From CAZKYP01 sp964556885 (GTDB lineage Bacteria; Planctomycetota; Phycisphaerae; Sedimentisphaerales; Anaerobacaceae): a DNA stretch of 6,524 bases. This document shows, in pieces, positions 1-5,663 of the stretch; the first letter of the stretch is position 1; every line of letters begins with the position of its first letter. Where the stretch lies: contig CAZKYP010000180.1 of the NCBI GenBank assembly GCA_964556885.1, positions 1 through 6,524 of the forward strand, in the 5' to 3' direction. The notes under the pieces are model-generated. The model did not search any database, was not told the DNA's origin, and worked only from the letters and a program-made list of their open reading frames with translations. Made by a program: the position numbers and the translations under genes.

Positions 1-138
1 TTAGGAGAAATTATGGCAGACAGTATTGAAGTTACACAAGTGGATGTTCAGAATTGTAAATACATTTTCAGGATTGCTTGCAGGCATACTGCTGATGAAT
101 ACGCTTTTGGTATTATTGTTCGGAAACATAGAAAATAA
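1..138 (+). CDS. Possible 3' end of an upstream gene, or short SD-led ORF overlapping the next gene
   Basis: Frame 1 is open from the left edge of the window to a TAA at 136-138, giving 45 codons that end in KHRK. Inside it an ATG at 13 sits 5 nt after a good Shine-Dalgarno sequence (AGGAG, 3-7), which would give a 41-residue peptide beginning MADSIEVTQVDVQ. It overlaps the membrane-protein ORF at 26-538 in another frame for more than 100 nt. Three readings are possible: the tail of an upstream gene, a short leader-type ORF, or the true N-terminus of the following gene separated from it by a frameshift near position 45. I do not recognise the peptide and it has no evident domain. Low confidence that it is a separate gene. 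Confidence 0.2.
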   Translation, partial: LGEIMADSIEVTQVDVQNCKYIFRIACRHTADEYAFGIIVRKHRK

Positions 139-538
139 AAAACCGGAGAAGGTTACTGTTTTGTATGACAGCAGTGTTATGAATGAATTTATAGTAAAGG
201 AAACAATACTTCCCGTTCTTCTGGAAGAAAAAGCAAAGGGCCGAAGAGTATCTGTTATGCCCATCAATGATAGCAACATAGAAAAAAGTCTGCTTATATC
301 CGAATTTCTTATAGTATTATCACACGGCTGGAATGGAGCAGTTTATGTAAATGATCCGCTTACAGAATATAGTTTGGATAAATTCAGAAATGCAAATTAT
401 GAAATAACAGTGCAAAATCCGGCGCATGTTTCAAAGGGGATTAAGGAAATTTCAATAGATGAAAAAAAGATAAGCGGCAATCTCCTGCCCGCTTTTGAAG
501 ATGGACAAACACATAATGTTACTGTTATTATGGGTTAA
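26..538 (+). CDS. Membrane-anchored protein of unknown function with a possible caspase-like or hydrolase HG motif
   Basis: This gene is not recognised. From the TTG at 26 it encodes 170 residues; the ATG at 44 (residue 7) is an equally likely start, and neither has a well-placed Shine-Dalgarno site. Residues 1-9 are basic and are followed by a hydrophobic segment at about 10-33, so a signal anchor with the C-terminal domain outside the cytoplasm is likely. The rest looks like an alternating alpha/beta fold: a strand at 42-48, a long helix at about 51-71, a strand at 73-80, a helix, then a strand ending in LIVLSHGWNG (95-104). A His-Gly at the end of a third strand is where caspase-like peptidases keep their catalytic His, and HG also forms the oxyanion region of alpha/beta hydrolases. 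No following catalytic Cys or GxSxG is present, so it may be truncated or inactive. The gene is AT-rich compared with its neighbours and ends 59 nt before the GH3 gene. Confidence 0.6.
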   Translation: MKLHKWMFRIVNTFSGLLAGILLMNTLLVLLFGNIENKKPEKVTVLYDSSVMNEFIVKETILPVLLEEKAKGRRVSVMPINDSNIEKSLLISEFLIVLSHGWNGAVYVNDPLTEYSLDKFRNANYEITVQNPAHVSKGIKEISIDEKKISGNLLPAFEDGQTHNVTVIMG

Positions 539-584
539 TAAACTCGTTAAATTTTTCCTTCCGGAGGCAAATAAGTTGACAATT

Positions 585-590
585 AAGGAG
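585..590 (+). promoter_or_regulatory. Ribosome binding site of the GH3 gene
   Basis: AAGGAG lies 7 nt before the ATG at 598. A second SD-like GGAGG at 563-567 precedes a TTG at 576, but that TTG is in another frame and leads only to a stop at 681-683, so the downstream site decides the start. Confidence 0.75.
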
Positions 591-597
591 TTATTAA

Positions 598-2454
598 ATG
601 AAAAAATATATTACTCGAATGGCATTTCTTTTGTGTATCGCCGGCTTGAACTTTCTGCTGGTATCTTGTCAATCCATGTCTAATGCATCGCAGTCAAAAC
701 GGTTCTTATCATATGATGCACAGGCCAAAGAGCTGCTCTCGAAGATGACCCTGGACGAGAAGATCGGCCAGATGATACAGGTCGACCAGGAGCATTTAAA
801 GGACCCGAATGATATCGAGAAATATTATCTCGGTTCGCTGTTAAGCGGCGGCAGTTCCGATCCGAAGGCGGGCAACAGCCTGCAGGCCTGGACCGATATG
901 TATGACGATTACCAGAAGCATGCGCTCAAGACCCGCCTGGGTATCCCGATTCTTTACGGTGTCGATGCAGTGCACGGAGACAACAATGTTCTCGGTGCGG
1001 TAATATTTCCGCATAACATCGGTCTTGGCTGCACACGTAATCCGAAACTGGTGGAAAAAATATCGCGTATTACCGCCGAAGAAGTACGGGCCACCGGTAT
1101 CAACTGGACGTTTGCGCCCTGTGTAACTATTCCGAGGGATGAGCGATGGGGCCGGACATACGAGGGCTTCTCCGAAGACCCGGAGCTGGTATCCATTCTC
1201 GGTGAAGCGGCTGTTCGCGGCTTCCAGGGCTCAAACTTAAGCGACCCGCTTTCTATACTTGCCTGTGCAAAGCATTACGTAGGTGACGGCGGCACGACGG
1301 CCAGAGTCGGAGGTAGACGGGGTGTAAGGCTCGACCAGGGTGACACACAAATGGACGAAGAGAGCCTGAGAAAAATACATCTGGCGCCTTATATAAATGC
1401 CGTCAATGCCGGTGTCGGTACTATCATGCCGTCGTATAGCAGTTGGAACGGCCTCAAATGTTCCGCAAGCAAACGCCTGCTTACCGAGATACTCAAGGAA
1501 GAGCTTGGTTTCGAAGGTTTTCTCATTTCCGATTACAGAGCTATCGACCAGGTCGACAGGGACTACAAGACAGCTATCGGGATATCGATAAACGCCGGAA
1601 TGGATATGGGAATGATACCGAGCAAGTACCAGGAATTTTCCACTTTCCTCAAAGAGTTAGTGGAAGAGGGTGTGGTCCCGATGTCACGTATCGACGATGC
1701 CGTGACGCGCATCCTTCGTGTCAAGTTCGCGATGGGTTTGCTGGACAAGAAACGTTCGCCTCTGGCCGACAGGTCTGTGCAAAAGACATTCGGCTCGGCT
1801 GAGCACAGGAAAGTGGCTCGTCAGGCGGTTCGAGAATCATTGGTATTGCTGAAGAACGACAATAAAACTCTGCCGATTTCCAGGAAGCTTTCCAGTATCC
1901 ACGTTGCCGGCAAAAATGCGGACAATATCGGTAATCAGTGCGGCGGCTGGACCATCGACTGGCAGGGTAAAAGCGGTGATGTCACCACAGGCGGCACGAC
2001 CATATTGACCGCAATTAAAAATACGGTTTCGAAAGATACGAACGTGACCTTTTCCATCGACGGCAAAGGAGCCGAAAGCGCCGACATAGGTATTGTTGTT
2101 GTCGGAGAAACGCCTTACGCGGAAGGGTTCGGCGACAGTAATGATTTATCACTTGATCGCGAAGATCTCATAGCTATCAATAATGTGAGACAGGCCGATA
2201 TACCGATAGTAATCATCCTGATTTCAGGCAGGCCCATGATAATTGGAAACATTCTCGATGATGTCGATGCCTTTATCGCCGCATGGCTGCCGGGGACCGA
2301 GGGTCAAGGAATTGCTGATGTGCTGTTCGGCGATTACAAGCCGACAGGGAAACTTTCTATCACCTGGCCCCGTTCGATGTCGCAGGTCCCGATTAATGTT
2401 GGCGATTCCAATTATGATCCGCTCTTCGAATATGGTTTCGGTCTGAGCTATTAA
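598..2454 (+). CDS. GH3 beta-glucosidase / exo-beta-glucanase, lipoprotein
   Basis: A 618-residue glycoside hydrolase family 3 enzyme that removes glucose from the non-reducing end of beta-glucans or cello-oligosaccharides with retention. The N-terminus is a lipoprotein signal with lipobox LVSC and Cys24, so it is probably membrane-anchored in the cell envelope. The (beta/alpha)8 domain contains LYGVDAVHG (119-127, Asp123), RDERWGR (180-186), KH (225-226) and the nucleophile motif LISDY with Asp312. The second domain contains GGWTIDW (449-455) and GETPYAEGFGD (503-513), where Glu509 aligns with the acid/base Glu491 of barley ExoI. It ends in EYGFGLSY with no fibronectin-III domain, so it has the two-domain, roughly 600-residue ExoI layout. 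The residue after the nucleophile is Tyr, where barley has the clamp Trp286; the other clamp Trp is kept (Trp451). It is followed after 60 nt by the GH5 gene and is likely co-transcribed with it. Exact linkage specificity (1,3, 1,4 or mixed) cannot be read from the sequence. Confidence 0.95.
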   Translation: MKKYITRMAFLLCIAGLNFLLVSCQSMSNASQSKRFLSYDAQAKELLSKMTLDEKIGQMIQVDQEHLKDPNDIEKYYLGSLLSGGSSDPKAGNSLQAWTDMYDDYQKHALKTRLGIPILYGVDAVHGDNNVLGAVIFPHNIGLGCTRNPKLVEKISRITAEEVRATGINWTFAPCVTIPRDERWGRTYEGFSEDPELVSILGEAAVRGFQGSNLSDPLSILACAKHYVGDGGTTARVGGRRGVRLDQGDTQMDEESLRKIHLAPYINAVNAGVGTIMPSYSSWNGLKCSASKRLLTEILKEELGFEGFLISDYRAIDQVDRDYKTAIGISINAGMDMGMIPSKYQEFSTFLKELVEEGVVPMSRIDDAVTRILRVKFAMGLLDKKRSPLADRSVQKTFGSAEHRKVARQAVRESLVLLKNDNKTLPISRKLSSIHVAGKNADNIGNQCGGWTIDWQGKSGDVTTGGTTILTAIKNTVSKDTNVTFSIDGKGAESADIGIVVVGETPYAEGFGDSNDLSLDREDLIAINNVRQADIPIVIILISGRPMIIGNILDDVDAFIAAWLPGTEGQGIADVLFGDYKPTGKLSITWPRSMSQVPINVGDSNYDPLFEYGFGLSY

Positions 2455-2502
2455 GATAAAGTGCAACTGAAATGTTTTATGACAAATAATGTTTTCACTT
2501 GG

Positions 2503-2508
2503 AAGGGG
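2503..2508 (+). promoter_or_regulatory. Ribosome binding site that sets the GH5-methyltransferase start at 2515
   Basis: AAGGGG lies 6 nt before the ATG at 2515. The frame is open back to a GTG at 2461, but that start has no SD and would put 18 polar or mixed residues before the signal peptide. The ATG at 2515 gives a normal Sec signal peptide, so it is preferred. Confidence 0.7.
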
Positions 2509-2514
2509 TTTTAT

Positions 2515-4038
2515 ATGGCAACGAAGGTAAAATCATGTCGCGGCAGTTTCAGGATTTCGGTTTTATTTAAGGTTGCTCTGATTTTATTCTCCTACTTTTC
2601 TGTGGTGTGTGTAAGCTACGCACAGGAAAGTATCGTTGAAAAACACGGACAGCTCAGCGTAAAAGCAAACCGCGTCGTTGATAAGGACGGCCGGCCCGTA
2701 GTCCTTCGCGGTATGTCACTGTATTGGAGTCAATGGAAAGGCCAATACTACAACGCCGACGTGGTCAAATGGCTGCGGGATGACTGGGACTGCACAATAG
2801 TCCGGGCCGCGATGGCGGTCGAGTCCGATGGGTATCTGACAAATCCCGAACGGGAAAAACAAAAAATCAAAACGGTTGTTCAGGCCGCAATTGACCTTGG
2901 GATATATGTGATTATTGACTGGCATGACCACAATGCCAATAAGCATACCGAGCAAGCCCAGGCATTTTTCGAAGAGATGGCAAAAACCTACGGGCAGTAT
3001 CCGAATGTGATATATGAGCTTTGGAATGAGCCGCTCAACAATCACGACTGGAGCACGGTCATAAAACCCTATCACGAAGCAGTGATCCCGAAGATTCGTG
3101 CGCTTGATCCCGACAATATCATTGTTTGCGGCACACAGACATGGTCTCAGGATGTTGATAAGGCGTCGCAGGACCCCCTGAAGTTCGACAATATCGCTTA
3201 TTCTCTGCATTTCTATGCGGCTACTCACAAGCAGGCTTTGCGCGACAAGGCCGCGGCGGCTTTGAAAAATGGAATAGCGCTTATGGTAACCGAATGGGGT
3301 GGCTGCGAGGCCAACGGCGGCGGTAAGCTCGATGTCGAGGAAACGAAAAAGTGGTTCATGTTTATGGATGACAACCAGCTTAGCTGGTGCAACTGGTCGA
3401 TAGCGGACCTGGATGAAACATCAGCGGCATTAAAGCCCGGGGCAAGCGCTGCCGGCGGCTGGTCCTTGGATAGTTTGAATCCGTCAGGTGCCCTTGTCAG
3501 AAAACAGCTTCGAGTCGAGCATCAGCAGGCGGTACTGGCTGAGCTGAAACAAATGCGGACGCCGGACATACTTTATGTCCCTACGCCGCAACCGGTGGTG
3601 GAAAAAATGCTGGAGATGGCCAGGGTCACAAAGAACGATGTTGTTTATGACCTGGGCTGCGGCGACGGACGTATCGTAATTACGGCCGCGAAAAAATACG
3701 GATGCAGAGGATTCGGTTTCGATATCGATCCGGATAGAATAAGAGATTCCCTGAAAAACGTGGATGCAAACGATGTAGCAGATTTAGTGACAATCGAGCA
3801 GAGAGATGTTTTCACACTGGACCTTAGCAATGTCAATGTTGTTACCCTTTATCTGCTTCCGAGCCTGAACGTCAAGCTGATTCCGCAACTGGAAAAGCTC
3901 AAGCCCGGCTCGCGAATCGTCTCACACGATTTCGATATGAGAGGTGTAACGCCGGACGAGGTTGTAAAGTTCGACCGCGAAGATGTCTATCGTGAGCACA
4001 CGATCTATCTCTGGACGGCACCGCTGAAAAAAGAATGA
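2515..4038 (+). CDS. Secreted GH5 (GH5_2-like) endoglucanase fused to a class I SAM methyltransferase
   Basis: A 507-residue two-domain protein. Residues 1-36 form a Sec signal peptide with likely cleavage after SYA (34-36). Residues about 45-333 are a GH5 endo-beta-1,4-glucanase closely resembling subfamily 2: IIDWHDH, then YELWNEP with acid/base Glu172, GTQTWSQDVD, LHFYAATH, VTEWGG with nucleophile Glu260, SWCNWS, and the usual closing PSGALVRKQLR. The two catalytic Glu residues are 88 apart, normal for the family. After a short helical linker (334-350) comes a complete Rossmann methyltransferase: LYVPTP (353-358), SAM-binding motif I DLGCGDGR (379-386), acidic FDID (Asp403), TLYLLP, and SHDFDM (470-475). 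GH5_2 enzymes commonly carry a carbohydrate-binding module at this C-terminal position. The reading frame is uninterrupted across the junction, so this is a real fusion in the sequence as given. A secreted methyltransferase has no obvious SAM supply; its substrate is unknown. Probable partner: the upstream GH3 enzyme. Confidence 0.93.
   Translation: MATKVKSCRGSFRISVLFKVALILFSYFSVVCVSYAQESIVEKHGQLSVKANRVVDKDGRPVVLRGMSLYWSQWKGQYYNADVVKWLRDDWDCTIVRAAMAVESDGYLTNPEREKQKIKTVVQAAIDLGIYVIIDWHDHNANKHTEQAQAFFEEMAKTYGQYPNVIYELWNEPLNNHDWSTVIKPYHEAVIPKIRALDPDNIIVCGTQTWSQDVDKASQDPLKFDNIAYSLHFYAATHKQALRDKAAAALKNGIALMVTEWGGCEANGGGKLDVEETKKWFMFMDDNQLSWCNWSIADLDETSAALKPGASAAGGWSLDSLNPSGALVRKQLRVEHQQAVLAELKQMRTPDILYVPTPQPVVEKMLEMARVTKNDVVYDLGCGDGRIVITAAKKYGCRGFGFDIDPDRIRDSLKNVDANDVADLVTIEQRDVFTLDLSNVNVVTLYLLPSLNVKLIPQLEKLKPGSRIVSHDFDMRGVTPDEVVKFDREDVYREHTIYLWTAPLKKE
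3555..3589 (+). repeat. Interrupted hairpin at the GH5-methyltransferase junction
   Basis: GGACATA (3564-3570) and TATGTCC (3574-3580) form a perfect 7-bp stem with a CTT loop. A 5x5 internal loop separates it from an outer GCGG/CCGC stem (3555-3558 and 3586-3589). It lies in coding sequence for residues 347-359, where the methyltransferase domain begins. It may be chance within the PDILYVP codons, or a translational pause or fusion scar. Confidence 0.4.
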
Positions 4039-4076
4039 GAAGCGGATAATACCGACTTGTCGGAATTCAAAATGGA

Positions 4077-5495
4077 TTATGTTTTAGGCCGGGGATGTTT
4101 CTTTCGTTTTCTGTTCCCGGCAAGGCGGTATAACAGCAGCGGCAGGTAAGGCAGCGCCGGCGACAAATCGCGCGCGCGGAAAAGCCCTATCCGCTTGGCC
4201 TTTCTGGCGATATGAATCAACTGCGGCAGGTCGTAGAACCCCGAGCGAATGCGGTTGCGAATTTGTGTTAGCTCTTTGCGCCCGTAACGGTCCGAGTATA
4301 CATGGCCGCCGATACTGTTGTAGTAGTAACCCGGCGTCGAATCAACTATCTCCTTTAACGGCGAGAACTTCTCGATGCGGAGTTTGTGGAAACTAATGGA
4401 ATCGACCTTTATTTCCTTTGCGAACTTCGCGATGTAGAGCATTTCCTCTTCGGTCTCACCGATATTGCCGTAAATGAAGTACCCGTGCAGGAAGAAGTTG
4501 TACTGAGTCAGAACCGTAAAAGCGTCCCGGATCTGCTGTTTTGTAATGCCTTTCTGGAGCTGCTCCAGAATCCTGTCGTGCGGCGATTCGATCCCGATCA
4601 GGAACACTCTGAAGCCCGCTTTTTCGGCCTTCTCAAGTATCTTCGGGTGCCTGGCGATATCAACACGGGCCTGGACGGCAAAGGTCTTTTTGATATTGTT
4701 GGCGATAATCAAATCGCAGATCTTCTCGCTTCTTTTGAGGTTCGTGAAAAAGTTGTCGTCGCTGAAGAGAACGATATCGGCTTTTATCGTTTTTAATTCC
4801 TCAATGACTGATTCGATCGGACGTTCGGTGTATTCCCTCTTCTGACCCAGCGGATTGAGACTGAACGTGCAGAACTTGCACTTGAAAGGACATCCCCTCG
4901 TCGTCAGTATCGTATCGAACGTGTGCCTGGTCAGACGTACACCATGCTCGACCCAGGAATATTCGTGCCTTCTCAGTGACCGGTCGGGAAAAGCAATCTT
5001 CTCGATGTCCGGAAGAGGATGATTTTTATTATGGACGATTTTATTTCCGTCCCGATAGGAAAGACCTTCAATTTCCCTGTAAGGTACGCCTGTGACGATC
5101 TGTTTGATTATTTCTTCGCCTTCACCTCGAACGATTAGATCGATATTGGGACAGCGCTCGAACAGGAACTCGACTTCCATAGTAGCTTTATAGCCGCCGA
5201 CGACCGTGGTAACCTCCGGAGGCAACTGAGATACGAACTCACAGATATTCTTGAACTTGGCATCCCACCTGATGCTGATGCACAGCAGGTCGATCTCGGC
5301 CCTGATAAAATCACTCAGTGCCTTCGGGTCCTGATATTCTTTCTCAACGCGAAGATCGAGAAATGTTATTTTACCGACCAGGTCCTTCATACTCGCAACG
5401 ATATATTCAAGACCGGTTGGAGGAAACAGCCCCATTGTGCCGGTGCCATGCCCGAAATACGGATTCAATGCTAAAACATGTTTGTATTTAATCAT
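4077..5495 (-). CDS. B12-binding-type radical SAM protein (BchE-like class)
   Basis: A 472-residue cytoplasmic protein. The N-terminal part (about 1-135) resembles the cobalamin-binding domain of class B radical SAM enzymes: FPPTGLEYIVASMKD (24-38), a VVGGYKAT strand-turn (98-105, where GGPHAT is common) and IVRGEGEE (121-128). The DxHxxG cobalamin-ligand motif is absent, as is usual for this class. The radical SAM core starts at TTRGCPFKCKFC, with the CxxxCxxC cysteines at 202, 206 and 209 that bind a 4Fe-4S cluster; FSDDNFF (244-250) and IGIESPHDRIL (300-310) follow as in the family. The C-terminus is basic (RKRKKHPRP). Relatives methylate unactivated carbon or phosphorus, or make ring closures; the substrate here cannot be told. 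The gene converges on the GH5 fusion gene, 38 nt apart, and is divergent from the GH28 gene. The ATG at 5495 has no Shine-Dalgarno site before it. Confidence 0.9.
   Translation of the reverse strand: MIKYKHVLALNPYFGHGTGTMGLFPPTGLEYIVASMKDLVGKITFLDLRVEKEYQDPKALSDFIRAEIDLLCISIRWDAKFKNICEFVSQLPPEVTTVVGGYKATMEVEFLFERCPNIDLIVRGEGEEIIKQIVTGVPYREIEGLSYRDGNKIVHNKNHPLPDIEKIAFPDRSLRRHEYSWVEHGVRLTRHTFDTILTTRGCPFKCKFCTFSLNPLGQKREYTERPIESVIEELKTIKADIVLFSDDNFFTNLKRSEKICDLIIANNIKKTFAVQARVDIARHPKILEKAEKAGFRVFLIGIESPHDRILEQLQKGITKQQIRDAFTVLTQYNFFLHGYFIYGNIGETEEEMLYIAKFAKEIKVDSISFHKLRIEKFSPLKEIVDSTPGYYYNSIGGHVYSDRYGRKELTQIRNRIRSGFYDLPQLIHIARKAKRIGLFRARDLSPALPYLPLLLYRLAGNRKRKKHPRPKT
4552..4570. repeat. Perfect 19-bp dyad inside the radical SAM gene
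   Basis: TTCTGGAGC and GCTCCAGAA are perfect 9-bp inverted arms around a single T. The site encodes the ILEQLQK stretch (residues 309-315) of the radical SAM protein. It is probably a by-product of the LEQLQ codons, although as RNA it could fold into an 8-bp stem with a 3-nt loop. Confidence 0.35.
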
Positions 5496-5501
5496 CTAAG
5501 G

Positions 5502-5507
5502 ATTGTA
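5502..5507 (-). promoter_or_regulatory. Possible -10 box for a leaderless radical SAM transcript
   Basis: On the minus strand TACAAT ends 6 nt before the ATG at 5495, which is the distance at which transcription would start at or next to the start codon. Together with the missing Shine-Dalgarno site this suggests a leaderless mRNA. The -35 region at 17 nt spacing (GTGCAT) is poor, so the call is weak. A TTGACT on the same strand (around 5540-5545) is too far away, about 32 nt, to pair with it. Confidence 0.25.
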
Positions 5508-5562
5508 CAGGCAAAGAGCCGCAGATGCACGTGAAAAAAAGTCAATTTGTTTCAAAATCCTG

Positions 5563-5580
5563 ATCCCGGCGTACCGGGAT
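5563..5580. repeat. Perfect 7-bp inverted repeat in the divergent intergenic region
   Basis: ATCCCGG and CCGGGAT flank a CGTA loop between the divergent radical SAM and GH28 genes. The + strand T-tract (5600-5610) is 20 nt away and neither strand has a U-run directly after the stem, so it is not a classic terminator. A regulator-binding dyad or a copy of an extragenic palindromic repeat is more likely. The rest of the 5496-5663 gap is AT-rich, and I see no convincing -35/-10 pair for the GH28 gene in it. Confidence 0.5.
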
Positions 5581-5652
5581 TTATCGGGAGAAGTATTGAT
5601 TTTCTTTTTTGTAATTGCTAATGTTATGGGATGATAAATTAGATAAAATAAT

Positions 5653-5658
5653 GGAGGA
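5653..5658 (+). promoter_or_regulatory. Ribosome binding site of the GH28 gene
   Basis: GGAGGA lies 5 nt before the ATG at 5664. An in-frame TAA at 5649-5651 rules out any start further upstream. The ATG at 5651 overlaps the SD and leads to a 20-codon ORF only. Confidence 0.75.
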
Positions 5659-5663
5659 CAATA

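Noticed and set aside
576..581. TTGACA as a -35 box for the GH3 gene
   Set aside because: A -10 box at normal spacing would fall inside the start of the coding sequence, after the SD site.
495..683. 62-codon ORF overlapping the end of the first gene and the start of the GH3 gene
   Set aside because: It overlaps the GH3 lipoprotein signal in another frame, has no SD before its ATG and shows no recognisable domain.
2471..2495. Direct repeat AATGTTTT (2471-2478 and 2488-2495) between the GH3 and GH5 genes
   Set aside because: Only two 8-bp copies in an AT-rich spacer; too likely by chance to call an operator.
2716..3228. 170-codon minus-strand ORF inside the GH5 domain
   Set aside because: It lies entirely antisense to strongly conserved GH5 motifs and has no family resemblance; a reading-frame shadow.
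4052..4063. CCGACTTGTCGG dyad between the convergent GH5 fusion and radical SAM genes as a bidirectional terminator
   Set aside because: The stem is only 4-5 bp and no T-run follows on either strand, so it is too weak to call.
5644..5649. TAAAAT as the -10 box of the GH28 gene
   Set aside because: The implied transcript would begin inside the GGAGGA ribosome binding site and the -35 match at 17 nt spacing is only 3 of 6.
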